A stretch of 64,000 nt of DNA from JACRCT01 sp049841135. Its GTDB lineage: Bacteria; Myxococcota; Myxococcia; Myxococcales; UBA5297. The position numbers and the translations under genes were made by a program. A model generated the notes under the pieces. That model was not told the origin of the DNA and ran no database searches. It saw only the letters and a program-made list of their open reading frames with translations. The stretch lies in contig JASGHK010000007.1 of assembly GCA_049841135.1 (NCBI GenBank), forward strand, positions 62,001-126,000. The letters are read 5' to 3'. Of this stretch, positions 1 to 9,342 are shown piece by piece. Numbering within the stretch: position 1 is the first letter of the stretch; each line of letters begins with the position of its first letter.

Positions 1-446
1 GGCTTGAGGTCGTCGCCCAGGGCGACCAGTTCACCACTGTTGAAGCAGGCGGCGACCACCGTGGCCTGGCAGACGCCATGGACCAGGCTCTGGCCGGTGG
101 GGCAGATGCAGCCGCCGGCGGGACAGCCGCAGACACCGTTGAGGCACATCTGGTCGCCGCAGTCGGTGCCGCAGCTGCCGCAGTTCCGGGGGTCGCTCCG
201 GTGGGAGACGCACACGCCGTCGCAGGAGATTGAGCCGGTCGGGCAGGCGCACACGCCGCTCAGGCAGCTCTGGCCCACGGCGCAGGCGTTGCCGCAGGTG
301 CCGCAGTGCTGCGGGTCCTCGTCGAGGTTGGCGCAGACGGTCGGCGAGCAGCGGGTGAAGGGGTCCCTGCACTGGCCGGTGCCGGACGAGCAGCCGGCGA
401 CAAGCAACGCGGAGAGAACTGCGGGAACTGCGAGGAGACGGGTCAT
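1..446 (-). CDS. Cys-rich lipoprotein, 3' end outside the window
   Basis: The visible part is about 148 residues. It opens with a lipoprotein signal (MTRLLAVPAV..., lipobox LVAG followed by Cys at about residue 19), so the mature protein should be membrane-anchored in the envelope. The mature part is rich in short Cys motifs (CGTCGNAC, CLSGVCACP, CGSCGTDCG, CLNGVCGCP), which look like small disulfide or EGF-like knots. Its ATG (444-446) overlaps the TGA of the btuB-like gene (443-445) as ATGA, so translation is probably coupled and expression should follow the upstream cobalamin riboswitch. The reading frame is open to the left edge and the C-terminus is not visible. Function is unknown; an accessory lipoprotein of the receptor is an inference from position only. 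Confidence 0.8.
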   Translation of the reverse strand, partial: MTRLLAVPAVLSALLVAGCSSGTGQCRDPFTRCSPTVCANLDEDPQHCGTCGNACAVGQSCLSGVCACPTGSISCDGVCVSHRSDPRNCGSCGTDCGDQMCLNGVCGCPAGGCICPTGQSLVHGVCQATVVAACFNSGELVALGDDLK

Positions 447-2408
447 GGGTTGCTCCGTTGCAGGGAATCGAATCGGAGCGCCAGGTAGAAGGCGCGTCCG
501 GGAAGGGGGTAGCCGTACAGGTCCTGGTCGGTCGAGGCGTCGAAGAGGTTCTTGATCTCGGCGTGCAGCGACAGGCCGACGTCCTTGTCGAGGACCACCG
601 AGACCCCGAGGTCGAAGCGGGTGTGCCCAGGCAGGGAGTCCTGGTTGGTGAGGGTGAGGAACTGATTGCTCTGCATGTCCGCCTCGGCGTGGGCCTCGAG
701 CCGCCACCACTCGACGCCGACGCGGGCGTGCAGCCGGTGGCGCGGGTGATACGGCAGCTCGCTGCCGTCATAGAGCTTGTACTCAGGACGGGACGGGTCG
801 TCGATGCGGATGGCGGAGAAGCCCAGGGTGTAAGCCGCCGAGGCGGAGACGGGACCCTTCTGGAAGGACGCCTCGACCTCGCTTCCCCACACCTGGGAGC
901 GGCCGAACCACAGGTTGACGGGGTGGGCCAGGTGGGCGCCGCGCTCGTAGACGATGAGGTTCTCGTACTGGCCCCAGAAGGCGGCGAGCGAGGCCGTCAC
1001 CGGGCCCCAATGCAGCTCGGGCCCGAGATCGACGCTAAGCCCCGTTTCGGACTTGAGGTTGGGGTCGGAGAGCATGGTGCCTTGCCGGAGGTAGAGCTCC
1101 CCGAACGATGGAGCCCGGAAGCTGCGCCCAGCATTGGCCTTGATGGAGACGTGCTCTCCGACCGGGACGCTCAGGCCCAGCTTGGGGGAGTAGCCATCTT
1201 CGCGGCCGACTCGCTCGTAACGGAAGGCGGGAATGACCGAGAGGAAGGAGAAGGAGATCTCGTCGACGACGTAGGCGCCGAACGAGCCGCGGTCCGGGTT
1301 GCCATGCGCGGTGCTCGACAAGGACTCGCGCCCGCCGGTCACGCCGATCTCGATGGCGTTGCGCCCCCACAGTTTGGAGACGCCGACCTCGCCGAAGACG
1401 TGGACCTCGTCCTGGGCTGAGCCGTCACTGAAAGGGGTCCAGACCCGCAGGCGGCCAAGCCGACCGATCAGCCGGGCTTCGACGCGCAGGCCCCAAGGGG
1501 CGAAGAAGGCGAGCCGCCCCACGCCCAGCCCGCGCACGTCCTCTTGGTGATCGACCGAGCTCGGTTGGCCAGCAGTGCCCGGCAGGCCGCGCAACCCGCC
1601 GTCGGCCTCGATCATCACGCTGGCTTCGACGTCGCCCTCGTAGGTGAAGCGGGCCAGTGCGCCTCCACGCCGCGCCTGGTTGTTCTGACGCGGGTACCAG
1701 GTGAGCTCGTTCGGGGCGGTGTACTTGCGCAGGGCGGTGCCGTAACCGAAGTCGCCCTCGCTCGAGGCGCCGAACGCGGTGACGAGCGCCGAGGTCCGCT
1801 CGCTGGGCGCGAAGGAGAGGCCCGTCGATCCTGAGAAGGTCGAGAAGGAGCCGTAGGAGAAGCTCGCCGAACCACTCGCGCTCGCCAGCCTTGGCTGGGG
1901 CCTTGGTCGACAGCGACAGGGCCCCGCCCACTGCGCCGCCGCCGTAGCGCGCGCCGACGGCACCGCGGATCACCGACACGCGGTCCACGAAAGCGACCGG
2001 GACGAGGGAGAGATCGGCGCCGCCGCCCGCCGAGGGGTTGAGCGGAACGCCGTCCAGGAGCACCGCCACCTGGTTGCTCGTCGAGCCGCGTAGCGAGACC
2101 GTGGCCGGCTGGTTGAGGCCCATATCGCGAATCACCGCGCCCGGGGCGGACTGCACGAGGTCTGCGACGCGCGCCTGCTCGGCGGGGCGGCGGGGCACGG
2201 ACGTCGCGAACGAGGTCGGGTCCTTGGTCTCGACGGGCGCCTCGGCGGCGGCTGGCTCGGCCTCACCTTGGGAGTCGACCGTGTCGAGTTGCCGGTCGGG
2301 TTCAGGCACGGGAGCGCCCGCGACCTGGGCCTGGGCCGACGCACACCACAGCACCAGTGCCGCCCAGGCGGCGCCAGATGCCAGTGGGGCTCGAAGGCCG
2401 AGAGTCAT
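443..2408 (-). CDS. btuB: BtuB-like TonB-dependent receptor (vitamin B12), one frameshift
   Basis: Outer-membrane TonB-dependent receptor, probably for cobalamin or corrinoids. The N-terminal frame (2408 down to about 1890) has a signal peptide ending near ASAQA and a plug domain with VSLRGSTSNQVAVLLDG and VIRGAVGARYGGGAVGG, both typical plug motifs. The C-terminal frame (about 1890 to 443) is the beta barrel, with RSFRAPSFGELY and ending in an aromatic-rich strand before LRFDSLQRSNP. The two halves are in different frames and join at AAGGCTGG (1887-1892 on the + strand). Dropping one G gives AAGCTGG and a continuous protein of about 655 aa, a normal size for this family. The cobalamin riboswitch directly upstream supports the substrate; no btuCDF genes are adjacent. 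TonB, ExbB and ExbD are encoded at 20,981-23,136. Confidence 0.85.
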
Positions 2409-2454
2409 TGATTCCCGGAACCCCCCTTCGCCGGAGGGGCAGGGCTAACGGCTC

Positions 2455-2665
2455 CTATCGGAACCGGCCGCCGGGCAGGTTTCCTGGCTCCCGGGTCCCG
2501 CGTCAGGCGCCATCGCCTGCGGCGGGAATCGCCCCCTTGCCTTCCCCGCGCTCTTTGCGCGAGTGGACTCTCCATCGAGGACGACTTGGGTACCCGGCTA
2601 CAGTGGCGGGACCGCGACGGACTCTGACCGTCTTCCCTATTACCCCACGATTGGGCACCCGGCGG
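2455..2665 (-). promoter_or_regulatory. Cobalamin (AdoCbl) riboswitch
   Basis: Read on the minus strand, the segment holds the conserved elements in order: GGTGCCC near 2660, TAATAGGGAA (2632-2645), GCCACTGTAGCCGG (2594-2609), then the B12 box AGCCAGGAAACCTGCC (2474-2489). This order and wording are diagnostic of the cobalamin riboswitch family. It lies about 50 nt ahead of the btuB-like start codon, so cobalamin should repress the receptor and the coupled lipoprotein. Whether it acts on translation or termination cannot be told; a G-rich stretch just before the ATG could be the sequestered ribosome site. Exact ends are approximate. Confidence 0.95.
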
Positions 2666-2744
2666 CGGCGAGGAAAATGAAGGAGGGCGCGGCAGGTGTC
2701 AAGGGCCAGCCCGGGTTATCGTGACAGCCGGAACGGGAGCGCGG

Positions 2745-4022
2745 ATGGCCTTGGAACCCGACGGCGAAGTCGTCAGCCTGGCGCGGCGCGCCGGGGCGGG
2801 CGCCATCGACGCCGCCGCGGTCGTGGCGCTGGCCGTCCTGTTCTTCGTCCTTCCCTGGAAGCTGGGCGGGTTCTCGATGCCCATGATCGGCGCGCTCGCG
2901 GCGGTCTTCGGCTGGCACGTCGGGCCGCTCGCCGCGTTCGGGGCCACGCCGGGGATGCGCGCGCTGCGCCTGAAGATGGTCGGGCTCGACTCGAAGCGGC
3001 CGGACGCCATCGAGGTGGCGTTCCGCGAGCTGCTGGGCCGAGGGCTGTTGCCCGGCTGCTATCTCGTCGTGGTCACGGCGGGGCTCCTCTCGACGCTGGT
3101 CGGCACCGGCGACTTCCACGCTCCGGGACGGCTGGGACTGGTGCTGGTGCTGGCCAGCCTGGTCTTCGGGCTCGTGGCTCTGGCGGGCCACTTCGTGCCG
3201 CTCCTGCGCGAGGACCGGCGCAGCCTCGCCGACCTCTTCGGGCGCACGCGGATCTCCTGGCGCCGCGAGGACGAGGGGGCGTTGCCGTCAGACGAGGAGG
3301 CCCGGCGGGAGGAGCTCGCGGAGCGCGGTCGCGCCCGGAAGATCTTCTGGGGGTTCGAGGCGGGGCTGCTCGTCCTCGCGTTGGCGGTCCCGCTGGCGCT
3401 CGGGCGGCCCGTGAAGGCCCACGCCTCGCAGCTCTTGGCCGAGCGGCTCATCCGCGAGAGGGCGGAGCAGCTCTTCGAGGTCAATCCGGGCGACTCGGAG
3501 ATCGCCTCCGAGGTCATCGACCGGCTCGAGAAGGCCGGCGACCTGGCGGGGGCCGAGCGCGCACGGCGCAAGCACCGCACGGCGGCGGAGGGCGTGGAGC
3601 GGAGCCGGGAGCTGAAGCTTCGCGAGGGCGTCGCCAAGAACCCGGGGCATCAGGCCCCGGTCTTCGCGCTGGTGGAGCTGCTGCTCGAGCAGCAGCGCGA
3701 CGCCGAGGCGCGGCTCGAGGTGCTCGCCTACGTCGACGCGGTGCACGCGCCGAGCGAGCGGGCACGCTGCGGCGGCTGGATGCAGGAGCACGGCTACTTC
3801 GAGGACGCCGTGTCACTGCTCGGCCGCGCCATCGAGGAAGGCGAGGACGAGCCCGAGGACTGGGCCTGGCTGGGGCTGTCGCTCAAAGCGCTCGACCGCA
3901 AGGCCGAGGCGCGCACGGCGCTCTCCCGCGCCGTGGCCGCCGGCGCCGACTGGGTCGACGTCCACAAGGCGCTGGATGAGCTGGGCGGGCCTGAAGAGCC
4001 AGCCAAACGGAAAGCGGACTGA
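2745..4022 (+). CDS. RDD-family membrane protein with TPR-like C-terminal half
   Basis: About 425 aa. Residues 10-170 form an RDD domain: ARRAGAGAIDAAAV begins the first of several hydrophobic segments, and TPGMRALRLKMVGLD matches the conserved basic RDD motif. A further membrane segment lies near residue 210 (GLLVLALAVPLALG). After it comes a helical region with TPR-like pairs, for example AERARRKHRTAAEG and WAWLGLSLKALDRKAEARTALSRA, ending in a basic tail. The ATG at 2745 is preferred because GGGAG lies 7 nt upstream; a GTG at 2721 in the same frame has no clear ribosome site. The gene is convergent with the next one, 10 nt apart. Role unknown; RDD proteins are inner-membrane proteins, some involved in transport. 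Confidence 0.8.
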   Translation: MALEPDGEVVSLARRAGAGAIDAAAVVALAVLFFVLPWKLGGFSMPMIGALAAVFGWHVGPLAAFGATPGMRALRLKMVGLDSKRPDAIEVAFRELLGRGLLPGCYLVVVTAGLLSTLVGTGDFHAPGRLGLVLVLASLVFGLVALAGHFVPLLREDRRSLADLFGRTRISWRREDEGALPSDEEARREELAERGRARKIFWGFEAGLLVLALAVPLALGRPVKAHASQLLAERLIRERAEQLFEVNPGDSEIASEVIDRLEKAGDLAGAERARRKHRTAAEGVERSRELKLREGVAKNPGHQAPVFALVELLLEQQRDAEARLEVLAYVDAVHAPSERARCGGWMQEHGYFEDAVSLLGRAIEEGEDEPEDWAWLGLSLKALDRKAEARTALSRAVAAGADWVDVHKALDELGGPEEPAKRKAD

Positions 4023-4032
4023 AGCGGCTCGC

Positions 4033-4518
4033 TCAGTACTCGTCTGGCGGAGGCATGTCGTGGTCGCCGGGAGGGGGCGGCTCGTCGCCAAAGTCGGATC
4101 CGCCGCCGCCGCCACCGCCACCCTGTCGCGCCATCTCGGCCTCGATGGCCGCCAGGAGCGCGCGCTCCTTGTCGTGGAAGCGGGCCTTCGACGGGTCGCT
4201 CAGCGAGCGCCGGGCCCCGTTGGCGTAGTACTCGAGGTCGCCGCGGCTCGCTCCGGCGATGGGCATGCCCTTGCTGCGCCCGTACGGCGGGAAGATGGTG
4301 GGCATCGGGCCGGAGGGCGCCGCGGTGGTGCGAGCCGGAGCCGCGCTCGAACGCGGGGCCGACGCGCGCGCAGGCGCCGCACCCTCGCCGCCGATGACCA
4401 GCTGCAGGTTCAGCACGTAGCCGTCGCCGCTCTTGACCGCGGTGCCGACTCGCACGGCTTCGACGCTGCCGTCGGGGCGGCGGACTTGGACGCTGACAGG
4501 AAGCTCGTTGTCGTTCAT
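4033..4518 (-). CDS. Hypothetical protein with a conserved central motif and Gly/Pro-rich tail
   Basis: 161 aa, not recognised. The N-terminal 50 residues look like a small beta-rich domain (LPVSVQVRRPDGSVEAVRVG). A disordered Ala/Pro linker follows. Then comes a compact motif beginning FPPYGRSKGMPI and continuing through YYANGARRSLSDPSKARF to a helix ALLAAIEAEMARQ. The opening resembles the short FGKHKGK-type motif found at the ends of some exonuclease-related proteins, but the match is weak. The C-terminus is a glycine run followed by acidic and proline residues (PPPPGDHDMPPPDEY). The ATG at 4516-4518 was chosen because composition upstream of it looks non-coding and GGGG lies just before it. 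Confidence 0.65.
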   Translation of the reverse strand: MNDNELPVSVQVRRPDGSVEAVRVGTAVKSGDGYVLNLQLVIGGEGAAPARASAPRSSAAPARTTAAPSGPMPTIFPPYGRSKGMPIAGASRGDLEYYANGARRSLSDPSKARFHDKERALLAAIEAEMARQGGGGGGGGSDFGDEPPPPGDHDMPPPDEY

Positions 4519-4875
4519 GGCTGCCCCGCATCGCACTCTGGGCCGCCCGCTGTCAATCGCCGGAACGCCGCTGTGCCCAATTGATGCAAGGTGCTCGAGG
4601 CCCCGTCGCCTCCTACACATTGCGCGCCCTGAGGCTGGGCTCGGTCCGAACCTGTCAATGACGGCTGGCAATCGTCACGATTGACAGGGCGCGGCCGGCT
4701 CGAAGCTCGGGCTTTCCCTCTACGGCCCAAATGGTATGCCGGCTGCATCGCCCGGGGCAGAATGGGGTCGGACACAGGGAACGAACCAATCGGCGTGAGT
4801 GAGTCCAGCGGACGTCCATCTGCCGGATGGCCCGGTGGGCGAGACCTCGGCGAAGCTGTGGAGCGGGAGGCTGCG
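4519..4875. other. Divergent intergenic region
   Basis: 357 bp between the starts of two divergent genes. No gene is supported here. It should hold the promoters of both the minus-strand small protein and the Tad/Flp cluster. The only clear structure is the inverted repeat at 4651-4688. Confidence 0.5.
4651..4688. promoter_or_regulatory. Inverted repeat, possible operator
   Basis: CCTGTCAAT (4651-4659) and ATTGACAGG (4680-4688) are perfect 9-bp inverted arms, and the inner bases (ACG / CGTCA) extend the symmetry imperfectly. The repeat sits 188 bp upstream of the TadE-like start and 133 bp upstream of the divergent gene. A regulator binding site is the simplest reading; no known consensus is recognised. 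Confidence 0.35.
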
Positions 4876-5589
4876 ATGGGCCGACGAGAACATGGCCAAG
4901 CCGCAGTCGAGACGGCGCTGACCCTGCCGATGTTCCTGTTCACCTTCCTGGGCATCCTGCAGATCAGCCTTGCCTACCACGCGCGGATCCTCACCGAGTA
5001 CGCGGCCTTCAAGGCGGCGAGAGCGGGGAGCGTCTACCGCGGCGACTGCGAGCGGATGAAGAAGGCGGCCCTGATGGCGCTGGTGCCGAGCATGTCCACC
5101 GGTGGCAAGCTCGACAGCCCCAACCTCAAGGCCCTGCTCCAGTCCACGGTGGAAGAGGTCAAAGACAACAAGTCGCCAAAAGACGCGCCCATCGTCTGGA
5201 TCGACAGGGAGCTCGAGAATACGGGCGAGGACTTCGACAAGCAGCTCGAGCCAGGCGACGACAAGGTCCAGCGCATCCGCGTTCGAGTGGCCTACTTCTT
5301 CGAATACCGCATCCCCTTCGCCAACCAGATCATCGTCCGTTCCTGGCTCGCCACGCAGACCAGCGCGATCAAGTGGGCGCAGTCGGGGCGGGACACGACC
5401 ATGCTGGTGGTGAAGGCCAACGACACGCGGGTCGTCGGTGGCGTGGACGACGAGTTGGTCGACCAAGCCAAGAACAACTACCTCAGCCACCAGTCCTACA
5501 CCGCTCCCATCGTCGCCAGTTGGTCCATGCGCATGATGAGCGACCCGTTGCCTAACCTGGACTACCCCGGCAAGTGGGACTGCAAGTAG
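4876..5589 (+). CDS. TadE-like minor pilin / pilus assembly protein
   Basis: 237 aa, first gene of the Tad/Flp mini-cluster. The N-terminus has a class IVb prepilin-like site: a basic leader, then G followed by QAAVETALTL, with Glu at +5 of the mature protein, and a 20-residue hydrophobic helix (PMFLFTFLGILQISLAY). This is the hallmark of TadE/TadF pseudopilins, which are cut by the prepilin peptidase and embedded in the inner membrane. The rest is a soluble domain of unknown structure. The ATG at 4876 follows GGGAGG by 5 nt; the frame stays open upstream but without a ribosome site. The next gene starts 20 nt downstream. Confidence 0.85.
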   Translation: MGRREHGQAAVETALTLPMFLFTFLGILQISLAYHARILTEYAAFKAARAGSVYRGDCERMKKAALMALVPSMSTGGKLDSPNLKALLQSTVEEVKDNKSPKDAPIVWIDRELENTGEDFDKQLEPGDDKVQRIRVRVAYFFEYRIPFANQIIVRSWLATQTSAIKWAQSGRDTTMLVVKANDTRVVGGVDDELVDQAKNNYLSHQSYTAPIVASWSMRMMSDPLPNLDYPGKWDCK

Positions 5590-5609
5590 GTTTTCGAAGG
5601 AGGGCGCCC

Positions 5610-7239
5610 TTGCGCCTGCGCTCGCGAAGACGGCTGCTGAGGCGGCTGAAGGACGAGAAGGGACAGTCGCTCGCGCTTGCGGCGCTGCTCCTCCTGTTCA
5701 CCTTCATGGCGGTGATGCTGACCTTCGCCATCGGCGACCGCACCCGCCAGAAGATCAAGCTGCAGTCGCTGGCGGACTCCGCTGCCTATTCCGCGGCCGT
5801 CGCCGAGGCCCGCACCTTCAATTACTTCGCCTGGTCCAACCGCGCCCGCGTGGCCCACGACGTGGCCATCCTCTCGGTCCTCTCGCACATCAGCTACATC
5901 ACCAACTTCGAATACATCATGGCCCAGACCGGGGCGGCCTTTAAGCGCGACGGCCAGACCTACCTCGGCTACGCCCCCATCTGCATCGCCACCGAGGGCG
6001 AGGCTCTGCTGCAACGTGTCCGAGGACAACTCGAAGCTGCGCGACGCAGGCGACGTCTACGACGGCGACGAGTACCCCGGCGCCGGCTACATGAAGAACC
6101 AGCGCGAGAGCTGGGACCGGGCGGTGGGCCAGGCCGCCCAGACCCACTACGAGGGGATCGGGCAGATCAAGAAGACGCAGCAGAGCATCTACAACCAGCT
6201 CAAGGGCGAGTTCCAGGGCCAGGCCATGGCCAAGCGCATGGCCACCACGGTCGACGGTCAGATCCAGGCTCCGTCGGGCGGCGCCGACAAGCAGAACATC
6301 CAGCACCTCGAGGACGCGGTGCTGAACATGGGGCCCAAGTCCGACGACAAGGCCAGCGACGACTGGAACGAGATCGAGTCGGCGACTCGCCTGAACGAGT
6401 TCGTCACCAACCGCTCATCGATCGCCGTCGAGCCCAACTGGTCCGCCGCCTTCGGCAAGGCGCAGAGCAAGGCCGCCAGCCAGTGCCAGTTCATGCAACC
6501 GACCGTCAGCAACTGGCAAGGCAACGCCAAGACGGTCACCAAGGCCCCGGGCAGCGTGGGGGCCGTCAAGAGCGCCATCCACTCGGACCAGTCCGACAAG
6601 GAGAGCGGCTGGGCGGGCTCGAAGGGCTACGCCGCCGAGGACCATGCCAGCGTCACCGTGTTCGTCTCCACCTGCATGGGCGACCCCTGCCCCTTCCCCG
6701 CCACCGACACCGAGAGCGCCGAGGCCGGCGTCTTCGGCGACGCCGAGGGCCAGTCCAAGCACTTCTGGCGCGACGGGGCCAAGAGCGAGAACGACACCGG
6801 CAAGCACAAGCTCACGCCCAAGGACTCGAAGGGCATCTATCAGAAGCACCCGCGCTACATCTGGGGCGACAACGGCGAGGACAAGGTCTGGTACCACCCG
6901 CACACGGTCGCGGTCCTCACCAAGCCGATGAGCGCCGGCGCCACCCAGCCGTACGAGTTCGATCTCCACATGACGATCCCGCTGCCGATGACGTACCAGA
7001 CGCGCAACGGGAAGGGCGACAGCGACGCCGCGAACAAGATGGCGGCCATCGGCGGCGGGCTCGTCTACTACCACAAGCCCAAGGACAGCGACGCCTGGAA
7101 GGAGACCCCGAGCTTCTGGAACCCGTACTGGCGCGCGAAGCTCCACCCGCTGACCGAGGAGGACTGGGGCGGCGCCACGAAGTCCGACCACCCGCCCTCG
7201 AACGAGGCCGGCGACTGGTCGGTGATGATCAACTACTAG
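5610..7239 (+). CDS. Tad-domain (TadG-like) pilus assembly protein, one frameshift
   Basis: About 542 aa once the frame is restored. It starts with TTG at 5610, 6 nt after a strong GAAGGAGGG. The N-terminus (EKGQSLALAALLLLFTFMAV) is the Tad hydrophobic helix, followed by a helical stretch including LADSAAYSAAVAEARTFNY that is typical of TadG-like N-terminal domains. It lacks the Glu+5 seen in the flanking TadE proteins, as is usual for this subfamily. The two frames meet at GAGGCTCTGC (6000-6009). Removing one G gives GAGCTCTGC and the residues GELCCNVSEDN. The C-terminal 400 residues are polar and secreted-looking with few recognisable motifs. The next TadE-like gene starts 11 nt downstream. 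Confidence 0.8.
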
Positions 7240-7250
7240 CGGAGCCTTCG

Positions 7251-8237
7251 ATGCGGCACCTGATGAGGCTGACCGAGAGCGGCGAGCGCGGCGGGGCGGC
7301 GGTGGAGTTCGCCCTGGTGACCATGCTCTGCGTGCCCATGGCCATGTACTCCATCTACGCCGGCGAGGCCTTCGTGGCCTCCATCAAGGCGCAGGAGGCG
7401 GAGATCTCCGCGGGCTGGGAGACCACCGCGTTCCTGCTCCACGACTACGAGGGCGGCGGCTCCGGCAAGCTCGCCGACGTGGCGAAGGCCGCCGCCGACC
7501 GCGTCAGCAACGACTTGAGGGACTTCGACTCGTTCGCCGCCGGCAGCAGGAACGGGCTCAACGGGACGTTCGGCTACGACCGGTTCGAGGGTCTCACGTG
7601 CGAGCCGAGCGGCCTCCAGGGCTTCGCGGCGCCGCTCGCCGGCAACTTCCTGCACGCCGACGGCTGGGTGAATTGCCGGGCCGAGGTCTCCTTCGAGAAC
7701 CGCCGTGCCACCAAGAACGCCCATTCGGAGTTCTTCAAGGGGCCGAAGATCATCGCCGACACGGTCGCGCACCTGAACATGTGCGGCAGCGGGGACACGC
7801 TCAAGGGCTGCACGCCCGAGGGGACCCGCGGCTTCGTGGTCTTCACCGACGACTGGGGCCTGGAAGATCCCGCCGCCGAGAAGGTGGGCGACTACGGCGG
7901 CGGCAACCAGAAGTATTGGAACGTGGGCAACACCATGTACCAGGCGACCGGCACCGGCAAAGCCCAGGGCGAGCTCACGGACGGCCTGAAGGCCATCGCC
8001 TCGGGCTTCGGCGACCAGGGCGACACGCCCAAGTTCAAGATGGGCTACTACGACACCGTCTGTACCACCCGCACCTTTGCCTCGCACGGCGGCAGCATGA
8101 CGGCCCACCTGTCCATCTGCCACGAGGCCGCCTCGACGGCGAACGGCAACACCGAAGATCTCTCGAAGAAGACCTACGGTACGCGCGACCAGCGGAACTA
8201 CATGGCGATGCCGAAGGCGGACTGGAACGGACAATGA
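7251..8237 (+). CDS. TadE-like minor pilin / pilus assembly protein
   Basis: 328 aa. The N-terminus has the prepilin-like cut site RG before GAAVEFALVTML, with Glu at +5, then a hydrophobic helix (CVPMAMYSIYAGEAFVA). A soluble domain with scattered Cys follows (LTCEPSGL, NCRAEV, MCGSGDTLKGC, ICHEAA). The start at 7251 has GGAG 6 nt upstream. Its stop codon overlaps the next gene's ATG as ATGA. It is probably a second pseudopilin of the same pilus-like structure. Confidence 0.8.
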   Translation: MRHLMRLTESGERGGAAVEFALVTMLCVPMAMYSIYAGEAFVASIKAQEAEISAGWETTAFLLHDYEGGGSGKLADVAKAAADRVSNDLRDFDSFAAGSRNGLNGTFGYDRFEGLTCEPSGLQGFAAPLAGNFLHADGWVNCRAEVSFENRRATKNAHSEFFKGPKIIADTVAHLNMCGSGDTLKGCTPEGTRGFVVFTDDWGLEDPAAEKVGDYGGGNQKYWNVGNTMYQATGTGKAQGELTDGLKAIASGFGDQGDTPKFKMGYYDTVCTTRTFASHGGSMTAHLSICHEAASTANGNTEDLSKKTYGTRDQRNYMAMPKADWNGQ

Positions 8238-9124
8238 GCCGCCCGGGGATGCTCGCGCTGGCCCTGTTCGGCACCCTGCTCGCCTGCAACGGCGGCGAGC
8301 GTGCACGGCCGCAGCCTGCTCCGAGCGCCCCGGCCGCCGCCGCGGCGGCGACAGCTCCGGCTGCGGCACCTGCGCCGGCCCCCGCTCCGGCGCCCACCTC
8401 CGTGGCAGAGGCGGCGAGCCCTGCCGTCGCGGCCACTCCCGAGCCGCCGCAGTCGAAGATCCCCGTGATGGGCCAGGACGAGCTGCGCCGCCGCTTCCCG
8501 GTGTTTCCCCAGGCGCTCACCCCCATCGAGCCCATCGGCGAGCAGATGGTGGCGCACGGACTGCCGATGACGGTCGCCTTCTTCGAGACGCGCGCACGGC
8601 CCATCGACGTCCTCGAGTACTACGCGCGCATCTTCTCGGAGCGCAGCTACTTCATCGCCGACCCTGAGGCGACCCGGGAGCTGATGGGCCGTCCCGCGCT
8701 CTCGGCGACCGACCCGCGCGACAAGACGCAGCTCTCCGTGCTCATCAACCCCAACGACCCGGGCCAGCCCACCACCGTGATCCTGGCCATCGCCGACACC
8801 CGCCTGGAGGCGCTGGTGCCGCCCGACGGCGAGCTGCCGCTCTACCCGGGCGCCTCGGCGCCGCTCAACGTCAAGAACCTGGAGGCCGGCGGCACTGCCA
8901 CCACGGTCTTCTTCTCCACGACCGACACGGCCGGCCAGGTCGCGGCCTTCTACGGCAAGAAGATGCCCGAGCTGGGGTACAAGGCAGCCGCGGCCAACGA
9001 CGCGACGATGCTGGTCTTCACCAAGGCGGACCGCCGCTGGCAGCTGCGGCTCGACCCCCAACCCGGGACGACGGCGGTCTCCGCCATCGGGATGTCGAGG
9101 CAGCGGGCGAAGGAGGAGGAGTGA
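8234..9124 (+). CDS. Lipoprotein in the Tad/Flp cluster
   Basis: 296 aa. Lipoprotein signal MSRPGMLALALFGTLLAC with Cys at about 18. A disordered Ala/Pro linker (residues 25-75) should let the folded part reach away from the membrane. The folded part appears to hold two similar alpha/beta units: PIDVLEYYARIFSERSYFI near 130, and DTAGQVAAFYGKKMPELGY near 240. Both match the pattern of a helix that pairs a step in time or position with a quantity, as seen in some uncharacterised envelope proteins. Coupled by ATGA to the upstream TadE-like gene and followed directly by the Flp pilin, so probably part of the pilus system. Specific role unknown. Confidence 0.75.
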   Translation: MSRPGMLALALFGTLLACNGGERARPQPAPSAPAAAAAATAPAAAPAPAPAPAPTSVAEAASPAVAATPEPPQSKIPVMGQDELRRRFPVFPQALTPIEPIGEQMVAHGLPMTVAFFETRARPIDVLEYYARIFSERSYFIADPEATRELMGRPALSATDPRDKTQLSVLINPNDPGQPTTVILAIADTRLEALVPPDGELPLYPGASAPLNVKNLEAGGTATTVFFSTTDTAGQVAAFYGKKMPELGYKAAAANDATMLVFTKADRRWQLRLDPQPGTTAVSAIGMSRQRAKEEE

Positions 9125-9126
9125 CC

Positions 9127-9330
9127 ATGCGGGACAAGCTTGCGGCGCTGCGCGCGCACCTCCTCGACGAGTCCGGTCAGGCGATGACCGAGTACGCGAG
9201 CATCACCATGCTCTTCATCCTGGCCTCCATCGCCTCGCCCATGACGTGGGTCATCACCAAGAAGCTCTTCCTCGCGCTGCAGATCTACATCGACTTCTAC
9301 TACTACTGCCTCAACCTCGCCGTCGGCTGA
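9127..9330 (+). CDS. Flp-type (class IVb) pilin
   Basis: 67 aa. The leader ends in SG; the mature protein starts QAMTEYASITMLF, with the Glu5-Tyr6 pair that marks Flp pilins, and continues as one long hydrophobic helix ending in the aromatic-rich YIDFYYYCLN. This is the major-pilin signature of Tad (tight adherence) systems. The ATG at 9127 lies 7 nt after a GGAGGAGG; a GTG at 9121 in the same frame overlaps the previous stop but has no spacing to the ribosome site. It needs a prepilin peptidase and a TadA-type ATPase, which are not in this window. Confidence 0.85.
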   Translation: MRDKLAALRAHLLDESGQAMTEYASITMLFILASIASPMTWVITKKLFLALQIYIDFYYYCLNLAVG

Positions 9331-9342
9331 GCCGGAGGGACC

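Noticed and set aside
4660..4690. Sigma-54 promoter upstream of the Tad cluster
   Set aside because: A TGGCA-like element is present, but the second element lacks the GC dinucleotide at the correct spacing.
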